This document shows, in pieces, positions 9,431 through 21,590 of a stretch of 64,000 nt of DNA. Each line of letters begins with the position of its first letter. Positions within the stretch are counted from its first letter, which is position 1. The translations under genes and the position numbers were made by a program. Below the pieces are notes generated by a model. That model searched no databases, was not told where the DNA came from, and saw only the letters and a list, made by a program, of their open reading frames with translations. The DNA is from Cryptomeria japonica (lineage: Eukaryota > Streptophyta > Pinopsida > Cupressales > Cupressaceae). The stretch is from NCBI RefSeq assembly GCF_030272615.1, contig NC_081409.1, positions 876,067,594 through 876,131,593 of the forward strand. Reading direction: 5' to 3'.

Positions 9431-12400
9431 AGGATTGATCCGTCCCTACAAGAATCGGTTTCCCACCAAGGTTGAAACAAGGTTTATCACATAGGTGTTT
9501 GATTCAATATTTGTTTGTTTTGCAGGTCTGCTACAAAGAAGGGACACAAGATGATTGAGGCTTGATGTGAAAGAGGATTGCCCAAGACAGGGAGGAGACT
9601 TGACAAAGATATTATTCGATGAGGAAGATTAACATTTCAAGGATTAGAAGAGGATTTCAAAGCCAAGGGTGTGGACTAGATCAAACATGGAGAAGACTTC
9701 ACTATGATGGTGAACAAATGAAGGAAAGCAAGTTCGAAACATAAGAACAAAGGATTTCACATCAAGAAATCAGTAGCTACATCAAGGAATTCCAAATATC
9801 ATGAAAAATGTTCAAGGCAAGTTGAGGTGGCATCCTTGTCAACATTCGTCCAATCAAAGGGTTCCAAGTCAACATTCATTCAACGAGGGAATAGGTGACA
9901 CGTAGCGCTACATAAAATATTATTTATCTTACCTACCCTCATCTCTCATTGGCCAATGTTATGGTGGTTGTAACAAACACTGATTAGGGTTTCTATCTTT
10001 CGATCTTTGTAATGTCCTCTTTTTCGCTCTAGTTTGTTGTTGGGACCATTAGCCTATTTCAGAGACCCGTAGGCTAGTCAGAAGTAGAAATTAGGGTTTC
10101 CTACCTCTGGGAGGATGTTTCTGGAGTTTCGAAGGCTTGCATGTTGGAATTTGTCTGTTTGGATTCTGGATTCCTTTTGGGTTTTTAGAAAGCTTCGTTG
10201 TGAGGGTACATGCATAGCAAGTTATGTAGTTTGACCAACTTACTATTTTTAGTAAGTGGAGGCAGAAGCAATTGAGTTCTCTGGGTTTTTCTGGGTTTTC
10301 TGAGAGCTCTGTGATGGTATAACATGCAAACCAATTTGAGGACCTTTTCAAGATTTACTATTTTTAGTAAGTTTGGCAGCAGCGCAAAATGTGGTAAAAA
10401 TCACTTTGGAAACACTTACTATGTTTAGCAATATGCTATTTATAGTCAATACTATTTTTGGTAGTGCTATTTTTGGCAGGGATTCTGCAGCTCAGCTCAG
10501 TGGCTATTTCTAGCAGTATTATTTTGGCAGAATCCTGTATTCACTCAGATAACTATTTTTAGCAGTTCAGTTCAGAGCCCCAGCTCAGTTCAATTTTGGT
10601 GATTTCCAACACTTCAGTCTCCGGCTCAATTTGGCAATAATCAGTATTTGAGGAGGAGGTATTTTTAATATATTAATACCTTAGGCATGAGGTATTAATA
10701 GTTGATTATTTTATGGATGGACGACTTAGGAAGGGAGAAAATATTAATTTTATCCTAAGTCTATTTGGGCGAAATTTGCATGACTTCAAGGGGGTCGTCA
10801 TGGTGTTAATAATTAAATTATAACTCAAAGCAAATGGGGAGATTTTCTAAGTATATCACCTTAATAATATTTTTTATTTGGAAGTCATAGTTGGACGCCC
10901 ACTTTACACTTATATTTATTAAAAAGGGCGATTTTGGGTGAATGGGAATTTGGCGAACTTGTGCAAGGAAATGAAATGAAATGCAACACCAAATGTGGAT
11001 GAAATGGAATGGCATTTGGTTTGGGCATATTTGCAGTGCATTTGAATTTGAATTTGGTTGGCAAAAAGTTATAAATAAGTGACTTGGGCTCTCATTTTGG
11101 TATCCAAGAATTTTTATAATGAAATGCTGCCGAAATGTAGAGTGAAAACTTCAAGGAATGCTTACCTCCTAGCCATAGCTAGATTTCTTGCTTGCAATAC
11201 AGCAGCTAGTTGATCCAAATACTGCTCTTCATTCAGAGGAGTGGGTTGAAGAACAACGTTGCAGAATTTGTGTCAGTTTCAAATGTTTTGGTGTGTTTTC
11301 TTGAGTGTTCATGTTGCTGGTCGCAGTGTGTGTTGAAGGTGTTTTTTGCTCATGGCTCCCTGTGTGCTTGACGTCTGGTTCTGGGTATCGGCTCCATCTC
11401 TTTCTATACCTTGGCCGATATAGTTCGCCATTTTGCGGATCTTGAAAAGCTGATTTGGATTTTATGTAGCAAGTCGAACTTCCTAGCAAAGTCGTCCCCT
11501 TTCCTTGGCTGCCTCAGGTTGCATGCTGAATGTTTGTGGTGTTCGAGGTGCAGGTTTGAAGTTTTATTTGTGTTGTCTATGTTATATCTTTCATTTGCTT
11601 TTGGTTTGGTGCAATTCAAAGTTGATTTGGGGAAGTTGTGCGGATTTTAGTGTGTTCGTAGCTTGCTGGTCTGCGTATTTTCAGTGTGTTACTGTTAATT
11701 TCAGGATTTGAAGTTCGCTATGTGAAGAGCTTTCTTGGTGTGTCTTGATCTTTTGGTGTTGGGAGTTGTTTTTTGGGGTGTGTAAGTTCGTTGGTGTGGA
11801 AAGAAGGAACTTGGTTATTATTTGTAGTTGTTGGTTCTCCATTCTTACTTCTATGATTCATGTTGTAAAGCTGGTAGTAGTACTAACAACAGTTCCTATT
11901 GTTCTTTCCTGTCCTACTACATAAGTGGAAGAGGCTGGCCATGCCGCCTATCTTGGAATAGTGATTTCTCTTAGTTTGTAATCCATATTATGCATTGTAA
12001 GCTGGTTAGTAGTACTAACAGCCATCTGATTGGATTATTGCTTTAAGATCCACTACATAAGTGGAAGAGGCTGGCTTTGCCGCCCATTTTGGATACTATA
12101 ATACTATCCTCCCGTTGCATAAGCGATAGAGTTGATTTGAATTTCATTTCTAGTCCTCCCGTTGAACAAGCGGTTGAGTGATTGCATTCTTCAGTTCTTT
12201 GGCTTGTCCTTGGTTGGTTTACTGCCAAGTGATTACATTGTTTTAATATCCCGTTGTATAAGCGAAAGGGGTTGGCTTGCCGCCCGAAGATTGTAACCAT
12301 TTTCAGTTATTGGCATCTAACGATCCCCTCGACATTGTATGCTCTCACCCTCCCAGATTGGACTCCCGGTGATCAAAAAGTGGAGGGTTACTTTCAGCAA

Positions 12401-13271
12401 CATTTGATTTTCATTTCCTAACATTAACAAGTGTTGTGTTGAATGTAACTTTGTGATAAAATCAGAAAAAATTAAGGGGGATATTACAATCTTAGCCATT
12501 GATCTTGAATCAATCTGAGCCATTCGTTGTAATGAGAAGTCTATCTAAGGCTAAGTGCTCTCATTTGTAAAGGTTCAAAGTTAGCAGTACAAGAGTAGAA
12601 GATACTTAGTAGTTACATCATTAGAAGTTAGAGTAGAGTAGAGTAGGAGAAGAAGAAATTGTTGCTAAGGCTTGTAAATGAATATATTCTTTTCATTGAA
12701 GACATGGTGAAATGTGTTGTTCAACAAGTTGCATGGTTTCCAGTTCTCATTTGCTTTCATATTGATTAGATGAATGAAAGGAATTGAAAATGATTAATGG
12801 TGAAATTTGTTTATCTATACCACTAGCTTCTTGTTGATTGTAAGTTTGCCATGTGTGGTCAACTAGAATTGAAATTGAACTTAACTTCAATTATTGCTCG
12901 TCCATTGGTATGCATTGCCTTGATGGTATTGATGTTGATGGTAGTAATTTGAACATCTATAAATTTACCTTAGAAAATTGCACTAGCTTTGTGGCATTGT
13001 TCATTGATAGCGAAGCAGAGCTTAGTTAAGTTTTACCCAATCATTCATTGTCCCTCACATTCCTAGGAGATGATTAGTCTTCCTAAATCCTTTCCCTTTT
13101 GTCCTTTTTTCAAATTCAAGTTAGTTTAGGAGAGAAAGCATCACAAGATTGCAATATCAGATGATCAAGATCTAATATCATTCAAACATCCAAGTATTCA
13201 ACATAAGTCCCCTTGTGATTCCAGCAATATCACATCAACCATTGAGGTTATCCACGAGTCAAGACGTAACA
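9431..13271 (+). mobile_element. 3' part of a TGTTGTGACG-type element, split by an insertion
   Basis: The stretch 9750-10007 plus 12492-13271 matches, in order, the 3' end of the intact unit at 37820-38787. The shared phrases are TTGTAACAAAC...GATTAGGG, a cattgat...aatctg...cattgtaa block, the ccactagcttcttg block, the short block around the word gcactag, and a tail ending ACGTAACA (13264-13271), comparable with ACGTCAACA at 38779-38787. The gap is filled by the 10008-12486 insertion, whose target duplication (atctt) restores the alignment exactly. The left limit of 9431 is a guess. No ORF corresponds to the long one at 34508. Confidence 0.5.
10008..12486 (+). mobile_element. Solo LTR-like insertion, TGTAATGTCC family (2.48 kb)
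   Basis: The ends are TGTAATGTCCTC and GGGGGATATTACA, and the target duplication atctt is at 10003-10007 and 12487-12491. Removing the insertion restores continuous similarity of the flanks to 37850-37900. The interior holds many short hairpins built on CTATTTTTAG (10237-10600), a TATA box (TATAAATA near 11070) and two copies of a block of about 130 bp (around 11872 and 12003). The phrase CCCGTTG followed by aagcg occurs three times between 12110 and 12270. It is longer than its relatives at 41942 and 53358, so it may contain an extra insertion or part of an internal region. Confidence 0.7.
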
Positions 13272-14989
13272 TTTCAGAACCTTAATCAAGATGGAAACCC
13301 TAATCAAGGTTTGTTACAAGTCCCCTTTAGGCCAATGAGAAAATTACATTTAGATTCAATATTGAATGTGAACCAATGAAATATGAGGGCAGGTAGCTCA
13401 ACGTTTGTGTTTCCATAAAATGAGTCAAGTACATTGCATCTGGACATGCTGACGTGGAGCCCTTGATTGGTTGAGTGATGACTAGGATGACACCTCAATT
13501 TGCACTTGTAGATTTGATTCATCATCATGAATGAGTATTGAGTAATATCTCTTGATACTCAACATTATTCAATTTGGTCAATGTGGCGATGATGATTGAT
13601 CTTCCATTATCCATGGTCTTCTTGATAAATGATACACCCAGTTGGGGTTAACTCCTCAATGTACTAACTTTTATTCTTGGATTCTCTTCTTTCAAACAAA
13701 ACCGTGTTAAAACCTTGATGAACTTTCACCTTCGAAGAATGAAGAAAAAAAAATGAGAGGAGAAGCTGCCACACTCAGAAAATCAGTGGGTTTTGCCTTC
13801 CAGCCAATCAGAAATTCTCAAAATCTGAGTATAATTTGATGAACAAAATGTAAAAAACTAAGGCTTATACTTAAAACTTCTTCAAAAACACCTTCAATCT
13901 GCAAAAAGCACTTCAAAATAAGCTTCAACCTGCAAAAGAAATCACAAACTTGCTCTCAATATGCTCAGGACTTCGAACTTCCTCGCACCTCAACTCTCCA
14001 CTCATGGCAGACTTTGTTAAACTTGGGAACCTTTCACATGGCATTTCTAAATCCCTTGGGCGGATTTCACTAACTTTTGACACCATGGCAAGGGCGGACT
14101 TCATCAATCTTGGGCACCACTTACCATCTCCTTCAAGATGGACTTTATCAACCTTAGGCACCATCTTCATGGGCGGGGTTCAGCTCATTCAAGGCAAGGC
14201 GGACTTCAACATTTGCTTGCACTTCTAGCTCATGGTAGGGCGGACTTCTCCAATATCATGACCCACCTCACCTTTCCCAAGGCAGACTTTGCTAACTTTG
14301 TGCACTAACACCAAGGCAGACTTGGTGGATCTCAGGAACCACAACCTTGACTAAGGGCGGACTTTCTTGATTGTCAGGAACCACATGATCAAAGCTCGAA
14401 ATCTCCATAACTTGTGCATTTTTTACCGGATCGCCTTGAAATTTGAAAACTGTGCTTCAATCATTCACTGAATTCCTCGCTCGAGATTCCTAAAATTTAG
14501 GAGATTAGCTTTTTGGGTCAGAACTTGGATTTTAGGAGGAATTTGTTGATCATTTTAGTGTATCTCAGTGTGAACAGTGCAAACCCTAGATCCACTTTCT
14601 AAAAATTAAAAAAGCAAGGTTCCCTAAAAAATAGGAAAAACTTTCTAAAATAGACATTTCAGGGATCGTGCTCAAAATGCCAAAAAACGAAACTTCCTAA
14701 AAAATAGGAAAAAGCAAACTTTCCAAAAATAGAAAGTTGTCTAAATTAGCTCAAATCAATTGTGATCTTCGTCCTTTGGGCATTCTAGACACAATGACAA
14801 TGTCTAGACTTTGTTCTAACCATGGCTTGCACACACTAACTCATAATGTTCAAAACTCAAGTCGCTCAAAACTGACAACTTGGCTATAACGACGCGGGAA
14901 GGTCACAAGGCTCTAACAAAAACCCTAGAAAGCAAGAAAAAGGGAGGGTCCCCATTTGCAATTGGGTGATGTGTGAAAACGTCACAACA
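13272..14989 (-). mobile_element. Minus-strand TGTTGTGACG-type element fragment, array type C
   Basis: The minus strand begins TGTTGTGACG at 14989 and continues with the same TGTGA...TCACA hairpin and a variant of the CCCCATT hairpin (14950-14966). A GGCGGACTT array follows at 14006-14364. Further on, the minus strand reads TTGTAACAAACCTTGATTAGG (near 13290-13320), matching the 3' parts at about 9980 and 37830. It then stops where the plus-strand element ends at 13271, so two related elements meet tail to tail. Short hairpins of the form TTTCCTA...TAGGAA occur at 14500-14750. No ORF is recognised. Confidence 0.55.
14006..14364 (-). repeat. Array C: ten GGCGGACTT motifs, mean spacing about 39 bp
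   Basis: In plus orientation, GGCGGACTT or GGCAGACTT occurs near 14006, 14059 (GGCGGATTT), 14093, 14138 (ATGGACTT), 14172 (GGCGGGGTT), 14198, 14239, 14281, 14324 and 14356. Most copies are followed by a short (c/t)aac or (c/t)aat phrase and ttgg. It lies in the same relative position as arrays A and B. Confidence 0.55.
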
Positions 14990-14994
14990 GGTCC

Positions 14995-17900
14995 GAAGTC
15001 ATCCTAGGAGATCTGTAATACCATCTTTTGTAAACACTATCTTGCAAAGTACCCAAACAAGTGACCTCTTGAAGACCTCCTAAATGAAAAGCAATCAAAT
15101 ACTGCACCAACTCTATCAACTCCTCAAGAAACTGCTCTCCGAAAGAACTAAACTGAAACAACGTAGGAACAAACTCAAGGAAGTCAACATTGACTCTCCC
15201 ATTTCCAACAATTGGCTCACTATAAATCAAAGTGATCTTAGGGTTCCAAGTCAATCTTAGAAAGGAACCACCATGCTAACCTTGTGCCACTTTGATTACG
15301 ACATGAAACATCTCTTGCTTAGGCAACCCAATAAGATCCATCACTACAATCCCTATAATTAACATGATCCTATGCAACTTCAAGAAATATCTCCTCAACT
15401 CAAAACCACAATCATCAATATATCTCCTCATGAAGTCCCAAAGAAGAAACTAATCTATCATTGTCAAGGGAATGGTAATGAAGATGTTAGCATATCCAGC
15501 TCTAAAATCGGCTAACCAGGTAGTGTCTCGATGATCACCAAAACTTAATCTCCAAGTCTCAATGGAAGAAACTAGTGTATGCTAAAAAACCCAACTCGTT
15601 GCGATCAACCAATCATCATCTAGAAGCATGCATGCTAACATCATGAAGTGGCTATAGTGGCCTATATCGCAAGTGGAAGTGGAAAATAATTGAAATGTAC
15701 CCAGAAAATCTCCCACAATTGATTGCACTGAAATCTGCAAAGCTCAAAATCAATCTACCCATAGACAGAAGCCACCATAAACAATGTAGAAAGGCAAGGG
15801 CAGTGGTAACGAATCTGAAATCTCACTGAAAATATAGGAGATTTGAGTATGAAAGTAGCTGAAGAATCATCTCCCATGATGAAAACACCTCTACTAACCA
15901 GCCACGTCCATAAAGCACTCAACTGTTGATCAAAAGAAGCCATCCAACTCATCTCCTAGTCAAAGACTGAAGTCATGCATAGGCTGATTGGAAAGTGGAC
16001 AGCAGTGCTAACACTCATCATAACAACTCCAAGGGCCTCTAAAAGATGAACCATAACAAACAGAAGTTTGCTGTCCCAATTTAACTGAGGGTATACTATC
16101 AAAGCTTACAACACAAACCTTCATAAGATGAACTCCTTGAGTTTAGAAGGTCTAAAATAAACAATAACTACTGTTATTCATGACTAAAATCAGCAAAGTA
16201 CAATCTGACTTTAGTGATCTACACAAATGACAACAGCAGTAATAGTGAATTCCTCAAGTATAAGCATGAATGAAAAACATAGGGCTGCACCAAATCATCT
16301 CAGAAGTGCTTGAAAAACATCTCAAAACAATCACCAACTGAATATTCTCACTACCTTTACAAAGAATAGTGTGCCAACTCCCCTAAATGAGAACAAACGA
16401 TGATGTAAAGTGACTGACCTGCAACCAATCAGCAACCTCAAAATTGAAAATCTGATCCATTCTTTACCAAGGAACACACCCAAGAGTGTCCATTTTTTCA
16501 TTGATTCAATCCCTACTTAAAATCTCTTTCCATTCCATTTGAAAATGATCATATGGAATCACAAGATGGCTGGTAAGGAAAAGAACAACACTATCAATTC
16601 TGCAATTTTGATCCTTATCCCTCCAAAGATCACTCCTACCATTCCTAATAAATTCCATCAATTCTTGTTGAAGATCCCAAGCATGGATACCAACCAAGAA
16701 TGGTTTCCAACATACCTAGAAAGGCAAAATCATAACTCCAAATGCCATCTAAAACATCATACTCAACATGAAAGTTCATGACCCTTTTGGTGATCTCATG
16801 TAACTCAGCCATGAAAGTATCAACAACTAAGGTGCAAGGAGCAATTGTTGTTTTCAAAAATAACCCCAAAGAAAGACTACAATAGAATAAAACATCACTC
16901 AATCCCAGAGATAGATTACCTAACCTGTAGATGTCGTGTTTAGGTTCTTTCTCCACAGCTACATAAGTGTCAACCTTGTAACCACCTTTCCTTGCTATTG
17001 TTCTGAAAACTCCAGCAAACTTAAAAGCAATGTTTGGAAACTTTTCAAAATCAGAAATGAAAAAGTCCCAATGAACCCATGAAGTAACTGCATCTCCAAC
17101 TACATATGATGGGCATACAATACTACTCATCAACTCAAACAGGGCATGAAATGTCCCACTTGCTGGCCACTTGAAAGGTATTTAGTGTTGATCATCAAAA
17201 GTTGATTTTAAGTTGATTTGTTTCTACCATGCTCTTTATTAACAAAGATAGTAGTGAACTCATCACAAGGAAAATCATGGAACTCTGTAGTTTTTGAAAC
17301 ATCACCGAAAAAATCTGAAATTGAACACGAGGCTACTGTAATGTCCTTTCATTTATGCACCAATTCATCTAAATGTTCTGTTATGAACCTCTCTCTTTTC
17401 CTAATTCTCATTAGTTCTTGCACTAGAAGAGACATTTAGTTTACTTTTGCTTTCTTTTTAAAGATAGATCTTAACCACTTAGGATGCTCACATACTTATG
17501 AAATTGCTTTAAACTTTCGCCATAATTTTGCCAACTCTCACAATAATTTTGATAACTTTGCTTCAATTCAATTAGCCCTTCTAGTAGTTGCTAGTGAAAA
17601 GTCTTCATCTTTCTCATTGTACCCTTCAAGATGGCAAGATACATAGCTCTGATACACTGTAATATGCTGCCATGTTTTCCCTTGAATTTTTTTTGTTTTT
17701 GGTTTGAGTTTTGCGATTGTTTTGAATGATATAGAAAGTGCAGAAAATATAAATGTTTGCAGCAATTAAACAACTCGAGAAAATAGCAATATATAGAAAC
17801 CCACAAGGCCGAAATATTCCAGATTTCATTTTTTATTTGAGATTACAATATTCTTCAAAATATGAACAACCCAGTTCATTAAATAGCACTACAAATAAAT

Positions 17901-18684
17901 TTCAAAAATACCAAAAAAATGTAGCTATGAAATAGACTGAACCGGTAATGAAATCAGCTAACTAGCACTTGTAGTTTGGACGACAACCTTCAAGAGCTTC
18001 TCCAAAGGTCATGAAATAGATAGAAATGGTGGTGCAGACCTTAATAGCCTTCAAACTTCAATGGAAACCTCTTCAAACCCAATGCACCACCTTCCTCTAT
18101 GCTCACGCCACTCCCTAGGCTGTATGACCAGCAACTAAAAGAAATAAACCTGCAAATAATTCTTTCAATTTGCTCCTTCAAGACTGTAAATACAACTAAA
18201 GTCTTTTGTGATGAAGCCCGATTGTGATCTCTATGTGAAATCACTAAATAATCCTACAAAATTGGATCTTTCGCCAATGTAGAAGATGTTCCTTGCAAGG
18301 GTTTTCGTCCTCACAAAACCTGAGCTGAACCAAATCCAACTCAAGAAACCACACAAGGTTTTCTCAAACAGATATATTACACATAATAAACTCAACATAC
18401 CCTATGACCTCTCAATTCCCTTTGATCTAAGCCTTTTAGGAAACTTTCCATAAACTACCCTTTAAAATGAATTTATTAATTTATTAAGCCTTTTAACTCC
18501 AAAAAGGTGATTTAATTTACTTTTAAAACATTTCCAATATTTATAGTCACTTTAAAGTGTCCCATCATTTAAAACTTTCCATTCTATTTCCAACGAGTTG
18601 TGGCACTGAGGTGCTTAATAAGTAAATTTGATTCAAATGGCAACCTTAGTGAAAATAATTAAATTATGGCTCTATAATGCACCC
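14995..18684. other. Decayed element of unknown family
   Basis: The region holds broken minus-strand ORFs (near 14982-15254, 15755-15952 and 16645-17133) and no motif of gag, protease, integrase, reverse transcriptase or transposase that I recognise. Around 17146 the phrase TGAAATGTCCCAC resembles the tips of the TGTAATGTCC LTR family. From 18297 to about 18620 the sequence resembles 429-690. The region may be the inside and far end of the element whose other end is 1-1048. Confidence 0.25.
16645..17133 (-). CDS. Unrecognised 162-residue open reading frame
   Basis: This is the longest ORF of the 15-19 kb region. I do not recognise a family. It is hydrophobic in the middle (about residues 80-105), has no signal peptide, and contains no cysteine or histidine cluster and no acidic catalytic triad. 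Shorter ORFs on the same strand to the left and right (for example 19245-19613, interrupted by the hAT element) suggest fragments of one larger, broken coding region. It could equally be chance. Confidence 0.2.
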   Translation of the reverse strand: MMSSIVCPSYVVGDAVTSWVHWDFFISDFEKFPNIAFKFAGVFRTIARKGGYKVDTYVAVEKEPKHDIYRLGNLSLGLSDVLFYCSLSLGLFLKTTIAPCTLVVDTFMAELHEITKRVMNFHVEYDVLDGIWSYDFAFLGMLETILGWYPCLGSSTRIDGIY

Positions 18685-19292
18685 CATAGTTTTAAAACTC
18701 AGGGACTCGCCACGGACTCGCGAGTCCATGTGAGCCACGAGTCGACTCGCCAAGGACTCGCGAGGCGAGTCCATCTGAAAGACTCGCGAGTCTTTTGCAA
18801 GGACTCGCGCGAGTCTTTTGCACGGACTCGCAAGTCTTTCAAATGGACTCGCACAACCCAGAAAAAAAGTCATGCAAGCTTTAAAATTGAGTTTTTTTTA
18901 AATTTTTTTGCCTTCATTTGGCATAACTGAGGGAATGAAAAATAAAAGAAAAAATAACAGGGAGCGTGCAAGGGGCGCTGCCCCCAAACCCCCGTTGGAA
19001 AATATAGGGGGAAACTACGCCGATGGAAGTAGGGAAAATTTAACCTCCGAGTCTGATTAGGCTCCATATAACAGCATAATTAGCTTTGAAGAAATCTTGG
19101 TATTATACATTTTAGAGTTGAAAGTTTGAAAACTATGAGTATGTGACATGTGTAATGTTTCAATTATGGCTCTTATGTTCTCTAAATGCATTAATTTCTT
19201 TATGTTTTTTTGGAAAACTATGGATTTTTTTTTTGCCGAGTCTTTCACGAGTCCAAATTTTTGGTTTGGCGAGTCCGAGTTTTTAAACTTCG
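18685..19292. mobile_element. Non-autonomous hAT-type DNA transposon (608 bp)
   Basis: An 8-bp target duplication, ATGCACCC, flanks it at 18677-18684 and 19293-19300, the length typical of the hAT superfamily. The terminal inverted repeats are similar over about 25 bp: the left end contains AAAACTCAGGGACTCGCC and the right end, reversed, AAAAACTCGGACTCGCC. No transposase is encoded, so mobility would need a partner element. Both subterminal regions are packed with the word GACTCGC or its reverse, often as the palindrome GACTCGCGAGTC, which is the usual form of hAT transposase binding sites. Removing the element rejoins flanking sequence of the same decayed host element. Confidence 0.85.
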
Positions 19293-19300
19293 ATGCACCC

Positions 19301-21590
19301 TATTAAGCAACAATGGTCGAAATGCATTGAAATTGAAATCTGACTGTGTAGGAGCGATTTCAATGATAAATGATGATAAATGGACCTGACTAGGTGACTT
19401 ACTAAAAATAGACACTCTCTCCAAGAGTCTTGGAGCCCAAACCAGAAGTTGGAAATAACATCTAAATGCATCATATGACTCCTCTAAACCATATGAGCTC
19501 ACCAATAACATTAAATTACCCCTCTCAACAAGCTGACACAAACCCGGAAAGTCGTCAACAATCAATCCCACCAGCCCATTCATGCAATGGTTTACTACCT
19601 CAACCTCAACCACAATTTTTTCTTCTCTATTGACTTCACAAACATTAACGAGGAAGTTAATGAGACCTTCTCAACATGCATTGAAAGGATGAAATCTAAA
19701 GTTGAAGTGAAAGACATTACCATTTAGAAGTTGTATGATTACAAACAGGCTGGAGGGAGGCTCTTTTCCTAACTACTAGCTTTTTGAGGGAGATCCACCC
19801 AAACAACAAGGAACACAAAATTTGAATCTTTACGTATATTTTATAGTTATTTGCTTACAAGTAACAAATATGGCTTACTTAAAAACTTTTAAATATCTTA
19901 TTTGCAAGTTCTTGGTGGGAATATATGGTTGAAATGCCTCAAATCTTCAAAAGCTAAACGTCTGCATTTTGTCTCAACCTAAACCTCTGCATTTTGTCTC
20001 AACCTTGTAGACCATTCACACGAAGAACTGCAATAAGTTGTCTCAATGACTTAGTTTTTTGTGTAATACAACCTTTGTCTTTGCACGAGAAAGATGGAAA
20101 CAATTGCTCAAGAGCTTATTGACTTGGATGAGATTGATCCATACAAAAACTGAAACCATACAAGATGAGGACACCCCCTTGTTTACATAAGACAAGATAG
20201 TTGATTTTGGGAGGCAATCTATGGAGAATGTAGCTAAAATAGAAGCAAGAGACATTGGATTGGATGTCATCATTGTAGGTAATGTTGAAAATAAGGCAAG
20301 AGAAGTCATTTCCATCTAATTCTAGGGTGGAGACACAACCTTCTAGTACAAAAGTGGAGGTGCAACTAACTACAAAGAGTAGATCCTCACCCCACCCCAA
20401 GTTTTCAATATAATGGTGAAGAAGAAATTGTAAATTGTTGTATTATGATAATGATTTTCAATGCAACCAACATTAGTTCATAATGTATATTATGATTATC
20501 AGTTGGTCAGTATAGTCACATATGATAAGATGTTGTACTTGATTGTACTCAGTACTAATAGAAAACACTTCCCCAATGTTTTCATTAAAAAAATTTAAGT
20601 AATTTAAGCATCTATTAATTTATGTTGTTAAATGTTAGATTATACTTTATACACAAGCATTTACTGCTTATGCTAATGATGCAATAACACCTCATTAGTT
20701 ATATCTAAAATAGTAACTTACAATTAAGTTTGAACCACCTAGTAAATTCTCTATTTAATAAGAAATACGTACCACATTCATTGAAGTGTGTGCAATCCAA
20801 CTCTCTCAAACTCCCTGCATTCATTCTTCCAACAAGTCATACATATCTTCTCAGAGATAATTATACATAGCTCTCATATCAGTAAAGAAGCCAATTCACT
20901 TATTCACATCTTGCTCTTTTGTGCATGTTTTTTATCTTCATTCATTCATGATACATTGTCACCAAATGCTTCCACCTGTAACACCTCTAAGAACCAACAA
21001 TTCAACGTGTTTGCTTACTTTTCATTAATTACAGTCCTCTTACCCTAGTACTACTTCAAAACTTTGTTACTTTCTAAACCCATTGACCTATTATGGTGAT
21101 TTGTGAACATTAATCCTTCCCTCTTGTTCTTTCTTTCGCATCTCAAACTCTTAACTATGACATGCAATCATTAACTTGACACAAATCTGATTACTCCATA
21201 TTCATGTTGTTTGTCCTTGTCATCAAAAAATCTTTACTTTTATATATTATTCTTTCAATCTTAGGCTTCCAAGAAATTATATTCTTTTAACAGGAACAAT
21301 AAACAAAGATTTAATATACTCCATCATTTGCTAGTAACCTATATCATAAATTTGTGGTAGCAATTACACTGTGGTGGAATGTCCAAGTTAAATATGCATG
21401 CACCTGTAACTGTAACAAGTTTAGATGCCATTGAGACAGGTGTAGTTTAGATTTTTCTAAATGTGTTTTTACTAAATCAACTTCTAGCATATATCAAAAC
21501 TACAGAGATGATATTAGGTGATACTAAAATCACTACAATAACAAAATATAATAAGCCTAACCAGCCAATTTAGAATTTAACAATGCTAAC
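19301..21590. other. Intergenic or intronic sequence, no gene recognised
   Basis: Apart from a short minus-strand ORF continuing from the hAT flank (to 19613), only small ORFs without signatures are seen, including overlapping minus-strand ORFs at 20043-20400. If the exon at 21591-21677 is real, this is the next intron of that gene. I could not find the following exon here. Confidence 0.3.
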
